NCBI RefSeq assembly: GCF_039541915.1
Contig: NZ_BAABHD010000029.1
Location: 186,001-250,000 of the forward strand
Length of the DNA stretch: 64,000 bases
Source: Nibrella saemangeumensis
Lineage (GTDB): Bacteria; Bacteroidota; Bacteroidia; Cytophagales; Spirosomataceae
Reading direction: 5' to 3'
Shown here: one piece after another, positions 1 through 9,866 of the stretch
How positions within the stretch are numbered: position 1 is the first letter of the stretch
Layout: every line of letters begins with the position of its first letter
Position numbers and translations under genes: made by a program
Notes under the pieces: model-generated
Database searches by the model: none
What the model saw: the letters and a program-made list of their open reading frames with translations, nothing else
Told to the model about the DNA's origin: nothing

Positions 1-944
1 AACGAATCATCCGGGCGATGAACATCAACCCGACCCCCGTCAGTGAGCAGGAGGTACGGGCGGAGGTAAACCAGTTCATGCAGCAGCTTCAAACGCTGGA
101 GACCAGTCAGCCCGTTCGCCCCATGCGCCGAAGCTGGTGGTGGGCCGCAGCTGCTATGGTAATCATGGTAGGTTTGGGCGCTGCCGTGTTCGGATTGATG
201 CGCCGGCCGGCGGAAATAGTCGCGTCAAAAAAGCCACAGCCGACAAAGCCGGCCGCGACGGCGGCACTGGCCGAAACGGTGAATTCGACCAGTAAAACCC
301 TGAAACTGGTGCTCAGCGATGGATCTACCGTTCACCTGGGGCCTTCGAGCGCCCTCCGGTATGCGCCCCATTTCGGCAGTGAATCCCGGCAGGTATACTT
401 AACCGGCGAAGCAATTTTCGAGGTAGTACACACCTCGGCTCCGTTTCTGGTATACGCGGGAGATGTTGTTACTAAAGTGCTGGGTACCAGCTTTGTGGTG
501 CGGGCTTACGAAACCGACAAAAAAGTGACCGTGCAGGTGCGTACCGGCAAGGTGTCGGTGTACCGGGAGGCCGAGTCCCGGAAGGCCGGACCCCGGCAGC
601 ATTCCGGAAATAGTCTCAATGGATTTGTGCTATTGCCAAACCAGGCGGCTATCTACGATAAGGCCATTCAGCAGTTTACCAAAACACTGGTAGCGAAGCC
701 GGTGGTGATCCGCCCTGCCGAATTTGTGTACGACGATACGCCCCTGGCGGAGGTCCTGCAACAGCTACAGCAGGCCTACGGTATCCATTTACAGTACGAT
801 GCCGATGCGTTTACGACCTGCCGGATTACGGCGACCTTCAACGACGAGAGCCTCTTCGAGAAGCTCGACCTGATTTGCAAGATGGTCGGCGGCACGTACG
901 AAATTGTGGACGGGCAGATTGTGCTCAACGTCCGCGGTTGCTAA
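1..944 (+). CDS. FecR family anti-sigma factor (5' end outside window)
   Basis: Inner-membrane FecR-type anti-sigma regulator. Such proteins hold an ECF sigma factor until a TonB-dependent receptor signals. The frame is open to the window edge, so the first in-frame ATG (base 18) is probably internal: the residues before it read as the end of the usual FecR N-terminal domain. Counting from that ATG, one membrane segment lies at about residues 39-61, the FecR periplasmic domain at about 90-190, and a C-terminal DUF4974-type domain at about 235-305 (starting FVYDDTPLAEVLQQL). It lies 151 bp upstream of a SusC with an STN domain, its expected partner. The cognate sigma factor is probably upstream of the window. 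The family call is firm; the true start cannot be seen. Confidence 0.9.
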   Translation, partial: RIIRAMNINPTPVSEQEVRAEVNQFMQQLQTLETSQPVRPMRRSWWWAAAAMVIMVGLGAAVFGLMRRPAEIVASKKPQPTKPAATAALAETVNSTSKTLKLVLSDGSTVHLGPSSALRYAPHFGSESRQVYLTGEAIFEVVHTSAPFLVYAGDVVTKVLGTSFVVRAYETDKKVTVQVRTGKVSVYREAESRKAGPRQHSGNSLNGFVLLPNQAAIYDKAIQQFTKTLVAKPVVIRPAEFVYDDTPLAEVLQQLQQAYGIHLQYDADAFTTCRITATFNDESLFEKLDLICKMVGGTYEIVDGQIVLNVRGC

Positions 945-1026
945 TTCTTTTTCCTGAACTCACCTAAACCCCTTGTACGCTATGCCAAAATAAGACTCGC
1001 TAAGACTCAGTTTTAAGGCAAAAAAA

Positions 1027-1053
1027 ATCGGCAGTACTGGTCCTACTGCCGAT
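1027..1053. other. Stem-loop in the SusC leader; terminator-like on the minus strand
   Basis: Perfect 10-bp stem (ATCGGCAGTA / TACTGCCGAT) with a 7-nt loop. An A-run precedes it on the plus strand, so it has a U-tract only if read on the minus strand. No minus-strand gene lies nearby, so it may end antisense transcription or act as a 5' leader structure for the SusC gene at 1096. Confidence 0.45.
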
Positions 1054-1095
1054 AGGTCAAGCCCCTCCCTGTTTGTCAGCCTCCCTCTCGGGATT

Positions 1096-4000
1096 ATGCA
1101 GAGGAACTCTTCTAAGAAATGGATTTCTCAAAACCTGATTAAAGTTATGAAACAACCATGTACAGGCCAAATCTGGTGGCAGATTATGAAGGTTTCTGTA
1201 ATTCAATTTGTTGTTATGCTGGCTATTGTGGGAACCTCGTTTGCCCATGATACCCACGCTCAGGAGTACCTGAACCGGCGTGTTACCCTGAATCTGGAGG
1301 AAAAGGAAATCAGAAAGGTCCTTGCCCTGCTGGAGAAGGTAACCGAGGTGCGCTTCATGTACAGCTCCCAGGTGGTACAGGGGAACCCGAAAGTGTCGCT
1401 CCACGTGGCTAATGAGCCCCTGGGTGAGGTCCTTGACCGGCTCCTGAAACCCCTCCGCATTCAGTATGAACTCATCGGCAATAAAGTCGTCCTGACTTCG
1501 GTGAGTACCTCGCTGAACCTGTCTAACCTGACAATGCGGATGGCGCAGGAGTTGGCCACGCGCGTCGACCGGACCATTACCGGCACCATTACCGCCGAAG
1601 AAAACGGAGCCCCCCTGCCGGGAGTGAATGTCATCGTGAAAGGCAGTATTCGGGGAGCTACCTCCGACGTAAACGGGAAATATTCCCTGGCCATACCGGA
1701 TAATGCCGTAACGCTTATCTTCTCATTCATCGGCTACGAAACGCAGGAGGTGGCGGTGGGAAACCGCCTGGTGGTCGACGTTAACCTGAAAGTTGACGTC
1801 CGGAGCCTCAACGAGGTCGTGGTGATTGGATACGGTACGCAGCGGAAGCGGGATGTAACCGGGGCGGTATCGCAGGTGAAAGCCGACGAAATCAAAGGGT
1901 TGCCCCTGACCGGGCTTGACCAGGCGATTCAGGGCCGGGCAGCCGGCGTGCAGGTAACCCAGAACTCCGGGGCACCGGGCGGAAGCGTATCGGTGCGGAT
2001 TCGCGGGGTAGGTACCGTAGGCACCACCACCGACCGGGGCCAGGGAAGCAGCGCCAACGAGCCGCTGTACGTGGTAGACGGTCTGCCTACGGGTAGCCTG
2101 AATGCCATTAACCCCAACGATATTGAATCCATCGAAATTTTAAAGGATGCGGCTTCTGCCTCCATCTACGGTTCGCGGGCGGCCAATGGCGTAGTGCTGG
2201 TAACCACCCGGCGGGGCAAAGAAGGACGCACGCGCATCGAATTCGACAGCTACGTGGGTGTGCAGACGCCGGCCCGGAAGATAGAAGTACTCAACGGCCC
2301 GGAGTTTGCTACGCTGGCGAACGAATCGGTAACCAATTCCAATAACGACCCGCGGACAACCGTTCCCAAAAATAACCCGCTGAACCCGCTCTGGGCTAAC
2401 CCGTCCTCACTGCCAACCTACGACTGGCAGGATGCGATTTTCCAGAACGGGGCTATCCAGAACTACAATTTTACCTTGTCGGGCGGCACGGCCAAGTCCC
2501 GTACAGCGGCTTCGTTCAGTTACTTTCGGCAGGATGGCTTAATTATAAACTCCTTCTACCAGCGCTTTACCGGTCGTATCAACAGCGATTATCAGGTAGG
2601 CTCCCGGCTCCGCTTCGGGCATACCCTCAATATTGCGCGGGATAACCAGCAGGTGGTACCCATTGACCGCGATTACGACGGTATCCTGCAAACGGCTTAC
2701 CAAATGCACCCGATGCAACCGATTTACGCTGCCGATGGCTTACAGAGCCCCACGCTGTTCGGCCTGGGCGGGTATTCCCATTTCCCTCTGACAACCGAAC
2801 CCCGGTATTACCCGCGCCAGTTGTACAATCCGCTGTACCGGACGAAGGTAGTCGAAAATGACCGGGTTAACCTGCGGATGCTGGGCCTGGTATTTGGCGA
2901 GTTAGACATAATCCAGGGGTTAACGTTCCGTACGAGCCTGGGAATTGAACTGGGCAATTCCGGCAGTACGGGTTATACCCCCTTTATCTCGGCCAACATC
3001 TTTGGGAATACGACCCGCGCCGATGCCAACGAGGACATGAGCCGCAGCTACCAGTGGAACTGGATTAACACGCTGAACTTCAGCCGGACGTTCAACGAAC
3101 GTCATGTAGTGAGTGCGCTGGCCGGTATCGACGCGCTGAAAGGACAGTCTTCGTACCTCAGCGGAAACGCCAATACGTTCGTCAACCCCAATGTGCGGGC
3201 GTTTGGCTTTACGGAGCAGAAGAACCGGAATGTGGGGAACAGCCTCGGCGATTTTGCCCTGCTTTCCTACATCGGCCGTCTGTCGTACGCCTACGACGAT
3301 AAGTACCTGGTTCAGTTTAACATCCGGCGCGACGGTTCACCCAACTTTGGCCCCGAGAACCAGTTTGGTCTTTTCCCCTCGGTGTCGGCCGGCTGGCGGC
3401 TTTCCCGCGAAGGGTTCCTGCGCAACAACTCGTTTGTCAACGACCTGAAGCTCCGGGCGAGCTGGGGGGTGCTGGGCAACCAGAACATTCCTAACTTTCA
3501 GTACATGAATACCTTGTCGTCCAACGAAATCGAATATTCGCTGGGCACCGGGGCACAAGCTGCCGCTACGGGTATTACGGTACGAAGTCTGGCCAATCCG
3601 GCTATCAAATGGGAATCGACCACGCAGATTGATGTCGGTATCGATGCGTCGCTGATGCAGGGCCGCATCAACATCGTAGCCGATTACTACGACCGCGAAA
3701 CAAGGGATATGCTCGTTCGGATTCCGGTACCAATGTCCCTCGGAGCGCCCAACAACAGCATTCTGCGCAATGCCGGGGGTATGCGCAACAGTGGCTTTGA
3801 ATTTGCCGTGGGCTACCGGGCCAACAGCGGCAAAGTCCGGTGGAGTGCCGATGTGAACCTGGCTACGCTGCGGAACCGGGTAACCTCGCTGGGTGACGGT
3901 GGCCGGCCGATTGTCCGGAACATGGACGTAGGGCAGAACAACGCCAACTCACGCACCGAAGTGGGCCAGCCGATTGCCTATTTCTGGGGTTACCAGACAG

Positions 4001-4656
4001 CGGGTATCTTTCAGAGTCAGCAGGAGATAGACGGTTCCCCGATGAAAGAGCAGGCGATTCCCGGCGACCGGCAGTACATCGACATCAACGGCGACGGTAA
4101 AGTTGACGGCAACGACCGAACGAACCTCGGCAGTGGTTTACCTAAACTCATCTTTGGCGGAAACGTCCGGGCCGATTATAAAAACTTCGATGTAACCCTA
4201 TTTCTGCAGGGACAGGCGGGCAATAAAATTGCCAACAACAACCGCCGGCACCTGTACGACATCCGGAACTACAACGGCCAGGGGGTACAGAACGTAGCGA
4301 AGGAGATGATGAACCGGTGGACCGGACCGGGTACGAGCAACACCATTCCGCGGGTAGCGTATTTCACGGCATCCGACAACAACCGCTTCTCCGATTTTTA
4401 CGTCGAGGAAGGTGGTTTCGTGCGTTGCCGTAATTTCCAGATTGGCTACACCCTGCCGCAGAATCTGACGAAGCGGCTCAGTGGCGATCGCCTGCGGGTG
4501 TATGTAGCGGCCCAGAACCTGTTTACCATCACCCGATACTCCGGTTACGATCCGGAGGTGGGCAGTCTTAACCAGGATGTGCTGAATACCGGATTTGATA
4601 TGGGACGCTACCCCGTGGCCCGTACGCTGATGGGCGGTTTAAACCTGAGCTTTTAA
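1096..4656 (+). CDS. SusC/RagA family TonB-linked outer membrane transporter with STN domain
   Basis: TonB-dependent outer membrane channel of the SusC class, 1186 residues. In order: N-terminal signal region with a hydrophobic stretch at about 33-50, STN (secretin/TonB N-terminal) signalling domain at about 59-134, CarboxypepD_reg-like beta-sandwich at about 160-235, the SusC-type motif NEVVVIGYGTQ, the plug, then a beta-barrel ending in aromatic residues (LNLSF). The STN domain means uptake is probably coupled to FecR/ECF-sigma control, matching the FecR gene just upstream. The SusD partner starts 31 bp downstream. An in-frame ATG at 1147 is a possible alternative start. The substrate cannot be told from sequence. 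Confidence 0.95.
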   Translation: MQRNSSKKWISQNLIKVMKQPCTGQIWWQIMKVSVIQFVVMLAIVGTSFAHDTHAQEYLNRRVTLNLEEKEIRKVLALLEKVTEVRFMYSSQVVQGNPKVSLHVANEPLGEVLDRLLKPLRIQYELIGNKVVLTSVSTSLNLSNLTMRMAQELATRVDRTITGTITAEENGAPLPGVNVIVKGSIRGATSDVNGKYSLAIPDNAVTLIFSFIGYETQEVAVGNRLVVDVNLKVDVRSLNEVVVIGYGTQRKRDVTGAVSQVKADEIKGLPLTGLDQAIQGRAAGVQVTQNSGAPGGSVSVRIRGVGTVGTTTDRGQGSSANEPLYVVDGLPTGSLNAINPNDIESIEILKDAASASIYGSRAANGVVLVTTRRGKEGRTRIEFDSYVGVQTPARKIEVLNGPEFATLANESVTNSNNDPRTTVPKNNPLNPLWANPSSLPTYDWQDAIFQNGAIQNYNFTLSGGTAKSRTAASFSYFRQDGLIINSFYQRFTGRINSDYQVGSRLRFGHTLNIARDNQQVVPIDRDYDGILQTAYQMHPMQPIYAADGLQSPTLFGLGGYSHFPLTTEPRYYPRQLYNPLYRTKVVENDRVNLRMLGLVFGELDIIQGLTFRTSLGIELGNSGSTGYTPFISANIFGNTTRADANEDMSRSYQWNWINTLNFSRTFNERHVVSALAGIDALKGQSSYLSGNANTFVNPNVRAFGFTEQKNRNVGNSLGDFALLSYIGRLSYAYDDKYLVQFNIRRDGSPNFGPENQFGLFPSVSAGWRLSREGFLRNNSFVNDLKLRASWGVLGNQNIPNFQYMNTLSSNEIEYSLGTGAQAAATGITVRSLANPAIKWESTTQIDVGIDASLMQGRINIVADYYDRETRDMLVRIPVPMSLGAPNNSILRNAGGMRNSGFEFAVGYRANSGKVRWSADVNLATLRNRVTSLGDGGRPIVRNMDVGQNNANSRTEVGQPIAYFWGYQTAGIFQSQQEIDGSPMKEQAIPGDRQYIDINGDGKVDGNDRTNLGSGLPKLIFGGNVRADYKNFDVTLFLQGQAGNKIANNNRRHLYDIRNYNGQGVQNVAKEMMNRWTGPGTSNTIPRVAYFTASDNNRFSDFYVEEGGFVRCRNFQIGYTLPQNLTKRLSGDRLRVYVAAQNLFTITRYSGYDPEVGSLNQDVLNTGFDMGRYPVARTLMGGLNLSF

Positions 4657-4687
4657 CTGACAAACCAGACAAAACCATTCGCTTTAT

Positions 4688-6142
4688 ATGAAAAAGCTAA
4701 AGATAGCCATTCTGAGCATGGTAGGCCTGCTTACCATCTACGGTTGTACGAAGACGTTTCTGGACCTGACCCCGCAAAATGCCATTACTGACGTTGCCTA
4801 CTGGAAAAGCGACAAAGACTTTGAGGCTGGTGTAAACGCGGCCTATTTTGCCCTGCAGTGGAACGGGGCTTCGTTTCCGTGGTACGCGCTGGCGGGTATG
4901 CCAACGGGTGACCTGAAGCCCAACGAGAACGCCAATCACTTTAACCTCGAAGCGCTGAACTTCCAGGCTGTTAATAGTGAGCTTGTCAGCTCCTGGTCGG
5001 CTGGTTATGAGATCATTACCCGCGCCAATCTGGTGCTGTCGCGGATGGAGAAAGCTCAGCCTTCGGAGTTGACGGCCGATCTGAAAACGCGCCTGGTGGG
5101 CGAAGGCAAGTTCCTGCGGGGTTTTGGCTATTTCCAGCTCGCCCGTCAGTTCGGGGGCGTGCCCCTGATTCTGGACGAGCAGACGGCAACCTCGCCTACT
5201 GATGTGCCCCGCGCGCCGGTGGAGCAGGTGTGGGCGCAGGTCGCCAAAGATTTTACGGATGCTGCGACTAATCTGCCGGTTAAGTACGATGCCGTCAATG
5301 TGGGGCGGGCTACCAGGGGTTCCGCGCTGGGGTACCTGGCCTACACCTATATGTACCTCAAAGACTGGCAGAAAGCCGCCAAAGCCACCGAAGACCTGAT
5401 GGCGTTGGGTATCTACGACCTGACGCCCGACTACAAGAAAACCTTTGCCATTAGCAATGAGAATAATGAGGAGACGGTGTTTGAGGTTCAATACCGCGAT
5501 TCACAATTGGGCTGGGGAGCCTCCCGTAACGGCCACTATCTGCCGCAGCAGTTGGCCCCCCGTGGAATTGGCGAGAAGTACGCCCCATATGGCGGTTGGG
5601 GGAACCAGCTTCCGACCGAGCAGGTGGTGAAAGCCTTTGAACCGGGTGATGTTCGTCGCAAAGCGCAGATTCTGGTGGAAGGCGACGAGCCTTACTACGG
5701 ATTTGAGATGGAGAAAAAGTGGACCACCACCGGCTATGCCTATACAAAGTGGTGGCAGGGACCTTCGGCTAACGACCACAGTGCCATCAACCTGAAGCAG
5801 TTGCGGTATGCCGAAGTATTGCTGAACTATGCCGAGATTCTGAACGAGCTGGGCCGTACGGCTGAGGCTTACACGCACATCAACCGGGTGCGGGCCAGGG
5901 CAAAGCTTCCGCCTAAAACAGCGGGTACGAAAGAAAAGGCCTTGGACGATATTATGCAGGAACGTCGGGTCGAAACCTTATGCGAATACAATCAGTGGTA
6001 TCACCTCACCCGAACCGGTAAGGCCGCCGAATTCCTCAAAAAAGAATACGGACGGGATTTCAAGCCGCACCAGGTTGTCTTTCCGATACCCCAATCTGAA
6101 TTGGACGTGAACCGGGCGCTCACCCAGAACCCCGGCTATTAG
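4688..6142 (+). CDS. SusD/RagB family outer membrane nutrient-binding lipoprotein
   Basis: Surface lipoprotein that forms the lid of the preceding SusC channel and captures its substrate, 484 residues. The N-terminus is a lipoprotein signal peptide with the acylated cysteine at residue 20 (TIYGC). The body has the alpha-helical TPR-like SusD fold with typical motifs: FLRGFGYFQLARQFGGVPL near 140-160, LRYAEVLLNYAEILNELGR near 370-390, INRVRARAKLP, and an ERR(V)ETLCE-type motif in the C-terminal RagB region. The 31-bp gap to susC indicates co-transcription. The usual C-terminal QNPGY is present. Ligand unknown. Confidence 0.95.
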   Translation: MKKLKIAILSMVGLLTIYGCTKTFLDLTPQNAITDVAYWKSDKDFEAGVNAAYFALQWNGASFPWYALAGMPTGDLKPNENANHFNLEALNFQAVNSELVSSWSAGYEIITRANLVLSRMEKAQPSELTADLKTRLVGEGKFLRGFGYFQLARQFGGVPLILDEQTATSPTDVPRAPVEQVWAQVAKDFTDAATNLPVKYDAVNVGRATRGSALGYLAYTYMYLKDWQKAAKATEDLMALGIYDLTPDYKKTFAISNENNEETVFEVQYRDSQLGWGASRNGHYLPQQLAPRGIGEKYAPYGGWGNQLPTEQVVKAFEPGDVRRKAQILVEGDEPYYGFEMEKKWTTTGYAYTKWWQGPSANDHSAINLKQLRYAEVLLNYAEILNELGRTAEAYTHINRVRARAKLPPKTAGTKEKALDDIMQERRVETLCEYNQWYHLTRTGKAAEFLKKEYGRDFKPHQVVFPIPQSELDVNRALTQNPGY

Positions 6143-6161
6143 TGAGTTATTGTTGAAATTA

Positions 6162-6190
6162 GGCCGACACCCGACAACCGGGTGTCGGCC
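6162..6190. other. Stem-loop between SusD and VCBS genes
   Basis: Perfect 12-bp GC-rich stem (GGCCGACACCCG and its complement) with a 5-nt loop, 20 bp after the SusD stop codon. No U-tract follows (ATTCATG). It is more likely a processing or mRNA-stability hairpin that sets SusCD levels apart from the downstream gene than a strong intrinsic terminator. Confidence 0.5.
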
Positions 6191-6216
6191 ATTCATGTCC
6201 TACCCACCTTTGGCCC

Positions 6217-9200
6217 ATGAACTGTAGAGCGGTCTTTTCCGGTTTGGTAATCAGCGGCCTGATGAGCGCCTGCGGCTGGCAACAGTCCAGTCCTACGCTC
6301 TTTAAAGAAGTCTCTTCTTCGCAAACCGGCATTACGTTTACGAATCAGTTGCAGCCGGTTTCGACGAACAATATTCTGGAGTACGATTACTTCTACATGG
6401 GCGGGGGCGTAGCGGCTGCCGACTTCGATAACGATGGGCTGACAGACCTGTATTTTTCCGGTAATCAGGTATCGGGTAAGCTCTATCGCAATACCGGGAA
6501 GCTGAGATTTGAAGACATTACTGAATCAGCCGGGGTGACCACCAGCGCGTGGTGTTCGGGCGTAGCCGTGGCCGATGTGAACGCCGACGGCTGGGCCGAT
6601 ATCTACGTCTGCCATGCCGGGCTGAACAACACGCCCAACCAGCTATTCATCAACCAGGGGAAGCAACCCGATGGCTCCATCCGCTTCCGCGACGAAGCGC
6701 CCGCCTATGGCGTTGCGTACAAAGGCTTTACCACCCAGGCCGCATTTCTGGATTACGACAAAGATGGCGACCTGGACTTATACCTGCTCACGCACTTTCA
6801 CGAAAAGGTAAACCCCAACTACCCCAAGTTCAGAATCACCGACGGCTCCGCGCCCAGCACCGACCGGCTCTACCGCAACGACGGCAACGGTCGCTTCACC
6901 GATGTGACCATACTGGCGGGCGTAACGACGGAGGGATTTGGGCTGGGTATCGCCGTCAGCGACATCAACGGCGATGGCTGGCCGGACGTATACGTAGCCA
7001 ATGATTTTGCGTACGACGATAACCTGTACCTCAATCAGCAGGGCACCTTTATCGAGAGTGCGCACCGTCACCTGCGCCACACCTCCCGCTTTTCCATGGG
7101 CTGTGACGTAGCCGACTTTAACAATGATTCGTACCCGGATATACTGACCGTGGATATGATGCCGGATGACAACAAGCGGCAGAAACTGATGGGCATGGGT
7201 ACCACCAACGACCTGTTCAATCTGTCGCTGCGCCAGGGATATCTGCCGCAGTACGCCCGCAACATGCTGCAGCTCAACAACGGCGACGGCAGCTTCAGCG
7301 AAATCGGGCAACTGGCCGGCATCTTTAAAACAGACTGGAGCTGGTCGGCGCTGTTTGCTGACTTGGACAACGATGGCTGGAAAGACATTTACATCACCAA
7401 TGGTATCCCCCGCGATATTACGGACAATGACTTCACGGCTTTCCGCGATGCCGAGTCGCAGATGATGGACGGCAGCTACGAGGTCGTGCGGGAGCGGCTG
7501 CTGAAGCGGGTAGAGGAACTGGAGCCCGTTGATAAGCCGAACTTCGCGTTTCGTAACCAGGGTGGTGATAAAGCAGGGGATTTGACGTTTGCCGACCAGG
7601 GTGAGGCCTGGGGACTGGCCAAGCGGGGCTTCTCCAACGGAGCTGTCTATGCCGACCTGGACAACGACGGGGATTTGGACCTGGTGACCAACAACCTCAA
7701 CGAGCCGGCCTCCGTGTTTGAGAACCGCAGCGAACAATTCAGTAAGCACCACTTCTTCCGGCTGAAGCTGAGTGGTCATGTGGCTGCGGGTGCTAAGGTG
7801 CGGGTGGTGACGGGCCGAAACGAACAGTTTGCCGAGTACAATCCGTACCGGGGCTTTCAGTCCAGCCAGGAGCCATACCTGCATTTCGGGTTGGGAAAGG
7901 CGGCTCAGGTAGATACGCTGGAGGTCATCTGGCCCGACGGCCGGCGGCAAGTCCAAACGGCTATTCCGGCTGACACGCTACTGGCACTAGCTTATCAGCA
8001 GGCCGGAGAATTGACCAGTGATTTTGCCTTTGGGCGATGGGCCCAGCCGCAGGAGCCGGCTCTGTTTAAGACACTGCCGCTGGCGAATGGCTTGTCATTT
8101 GTCCATCAGGAGAACGAATACGAAGATTTTAACAATGAACCCCTGCTGCCGCACCGCTTTTCCCGCAACGGCCCGTACCTGGCCACCGGCGACCTGAACG
8201 GTGATGGGCGGGATGATATATGGATAGGAGGGCCGGCCCGCACCAGTGGCAGCCTGTTTTTTCAGCAGGCCAACGGGCAGTTTACGACCCGACCGGTGCC
8301 CGACCCTGGGTTTGAGGACATGGGCGGTACGCTGCTCGATGCCGATGGGGATGGTGACCTGGACCTGTACGTGGTCAGTGGTGGTAACGAGTACAACCCG
8401 CTGACGGCTGCTTACCAGGACCGGCTGTACATGAATGACGGTAAGGGCAATTTTGTGCGCGACAAAGCGGCCGTTCCGGTCGAATACGCCAGTGGCAGCT
8501 GTGCCCGTGCGGCTGACTACGACAAAGACGGCGATTTAGACCTGTTTGTGGGTGGGCGCGTGGTACCGAACCGCTACCCCGAACTACCCGAAAGCTTTCT
8601 GCTGCGCAACAAGGGTCAGGGGCGTTTTGAGAGCGCTACGGCAGAAGCTGCGCCCGATCTGTCGTATGTTGGCATGGTGACAGATGCGGTTTGGGTGGAT
8701 ATAGACCGGGACACCTGGCCCGACCTGGTCGTGGTGGGTGAATTTATGCCGGTGACCATATTCCACAACGAAGCAGGGCGACTAAAACGCTGGTACCAGT
8801 CGGCTCAGACGGGCTGGTGGATGAGCGTAGCCGCCGGGGATTTCGACCAGGACGGCGACCCTGATTTGGTAGTCGGCAACTGGGGCCTGAACAACCGGCT
8901 AAAGCCTACTGCAGAGCAGCCGGTAAGCCTGTACGCGGTACCTTTTCCAGGCGGTGTTCAGCCCCTGCTCAGTTACTACCTCAACGGGGAGGAAGTGCCG
9001 GTTTTGGGACGCGACGCGCTGGTTAGTCGATTTCCGGTGGTTAAGAAGAAATTTCTAACCTATAACCAATTTGCCAAAGCTGCCGTTTCTGACCTGTTCG
9101 GGAAAGAGGAGTTACAAAACACCCTACAAGCTAACTCATTTGCGTCGGTGTACATGGAGAATACCGGAAAAGGAAGCGACGGGGCGCTAAACTGGAACGT

Positions 9201-9567
9201 TCGTCCGCTGCCGATGCCGGCTCAATTGGCACCAATAACGGGCATGGGACTCGGCGATTTTAACGCCGATGGAAATCTGGATGTCCTTACCATTGGCAAT
9301 CAGTTTAGCCCCGACTACCTGACGGGGCGTTACGATGCCACCTGTGGCCTGCTGATGCTGGGTAACGGAAAGGGTGAGTTCCGGCCGTTGCGTTCGGCCC
9401 AAAGCGGCATTCACCTGTCCGGAGACATGAAAGCGCTGGCTCCGCTGCAGATAAGTGGTAAGAAGCACTGGCTGGTTGGCACCAATTCTGCCCCCCTTCA
9501 ACAACTGGTTCAGCAGAAAGCCGCCACCAACAGCGAAGGACAGCAGTACGCCCGGCATTATAGATAA
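6217..9567 (+). CDS. VCBS/FG-GAP repeat lipoprotein with ASPIC/UnbV domain
   Basis: Large exported protein (1116 residues) with a lipoprotein signal peptide (LMSAC, Cys19). It carries two blocks of FG-GAP/VCBS repeats with Ca-binding-like D-x-D/N-x-D-G loops (for example ADFDNDGLTDLYF near 68, ADLDNDGDLDLVTNN near 478, GDLNGDGRDDIWIGG near 654, DADGDGDLDLYVVSGGNE near 707). They flank an ASPIC/UnbV domain at about 510-590 (YNPYRGFQSSQEPYLHFGLG, WPDGRRQ). The fold is expected to be beta-propeller-like. Genes of this family often follow SusCD pairs in Cytophagales and are thought to be surface glycan- or protein-binding components, but no activity is established. It sits 74 bp after SusD, so it is probably in the same unit. 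Confidence 0.9.
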   Translation: MNCRAVFSGLVISGLMSACGWQQSSPTLFKEVSSSQTGITFTNQLQPVSTNNILEYDYFYMGGGVAAADFDNDGLTDLYFSGNQVSGKLYRNTGKLRFEDITESAGVTTSAWCSGVAVADVNADGWADIYVCHAGLNNTPNQLFINQGKQPDGSIRFRDEAPAYGVAYKGFTTQAAFLDYDKDGDLDLYLLTHFHEKVNPNYPKFRITDGSAPSTDRLYRNDGNGRFTDVTILAGVTTEGFGLGIAVSDINGDGWPDVYVANDFAYDDNLYLNQQGTFIESAHRHLRHTSRFSMGCDVADFNNDSYPDILTVDMMPDDNKRQKLMGMGTTNDLFNLSLRQGYLPQYARNMLQLNNGDGSFSEIGQLAGIFKTDWSWSALFADLDNDGWKDIYITNGIPRDITDNDFTAFRDAESQMMDGSYEVVRERLLKRVEELEPVDKPNFAFRNQGGDKAGDLTFADQGEAWGLAKRGFSNGAVYADLDNDGDLDLVTNNLNEPASVFENRSEQFSKHHFFRLKLSGHVAAGAKVRVVTGRNEQFAEYNPYRGFQSSQEPYLHFGLGKAAQVDTLEVIWPDGRRQVQTAIPADTLLALAYQQAGELTSDFAFGRWAQPQEPALFKTLPLANGLSFVHQENEYEDFNNEPLLPHRFSRNGPYLATGDLNGDGRDDIWIGGPARTSGSLFFQQANGQFTTRPVPDPGFEDMGGTLLDADGDGDLDLYVVSGGNEYNPLTAAYQDRLYMNDGKGNFVRDKAAVPVEYASGSCARAADYDKDGDLDLFVGGRVVPNRYPELPESFLLRNKGQGRFESATAEAAPDLSYVGMVTDAVWVDIDRDTWPDLVVVGEFMPVTIFHNEAGRLKRWYQSAQTGWWMSVAAGDFDQDGDPDLVVGNWGLNNRLKPTAEQPVSLYAVPFPGGVQPLLSYYLNGEEVPVLGRDALVSRFPVVKKKFLTYNQFAKAAVSDLFGKEELQNTLQANSFASVYMENTGKGSDGALNWNVRPLPMPAQLAPITGMGLGDFNADGNLDVLTIGNQFSPDYLTGRYDATCGLLMLGNGKGEFRPLRSAQSGIHLSGDMKALAPLQISGKKHWLVGTNSAPLQQLVQQKAATNSEGQQYARHYR

Positions 9568-9866
9568 TTTTTAGGTTAGGGATTAAGGGTTGGAGAGCCC
9601 AGCGAGCTATCGCTGGGTTTCTTTTGAAATATCCAGCGCTTCCAACTGTTTTAGCACCTGTTCCGTTGACCAAATCTTTAAGTAGGCTATTATTCTTTTA
9701 TTGGTTCGGGCGTGTAACTGACCTTGTACAATATCTCTGAAAAGGCTCCAGAAACGATTTTTTCAGGCCCGGAAGCGTCCCGTCGACAAGGCTAGATGAT
9801 TGGGTGGCCTGATGAAGCATTGGAAGTAAAAATAACCTTTTGGGGCTCTCCTAAGCGTATTCTCCC
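9568..9866. terminator. Intrinsic terminator (9598-9625) in a 299-bp convergent spacer
   Basis: Just after the VCBS gene stands a perfect 8-bp stem CCCAGCGA/TCGCTGGG (9598-9605, 9610-9617) with a 4-nt loop, followed by TTTCTTTT: a good rho-independent terminator for the plus-strand operon. The rest of the spacer, up to the minus-strand gene ending at 9867, shows no open frame, promoter or repeat that I can support. Confidence 0.7.

Noticed and set aside
6778..7956. A 392-codon minus-strand open frame inside the VCBS gene
   Set aside because: Antisense to repeated Asp/Gly-rich loops, which produce long open complementary frames; the translation shows Val/Ile-rich repeats mirroring these loops and no domain.
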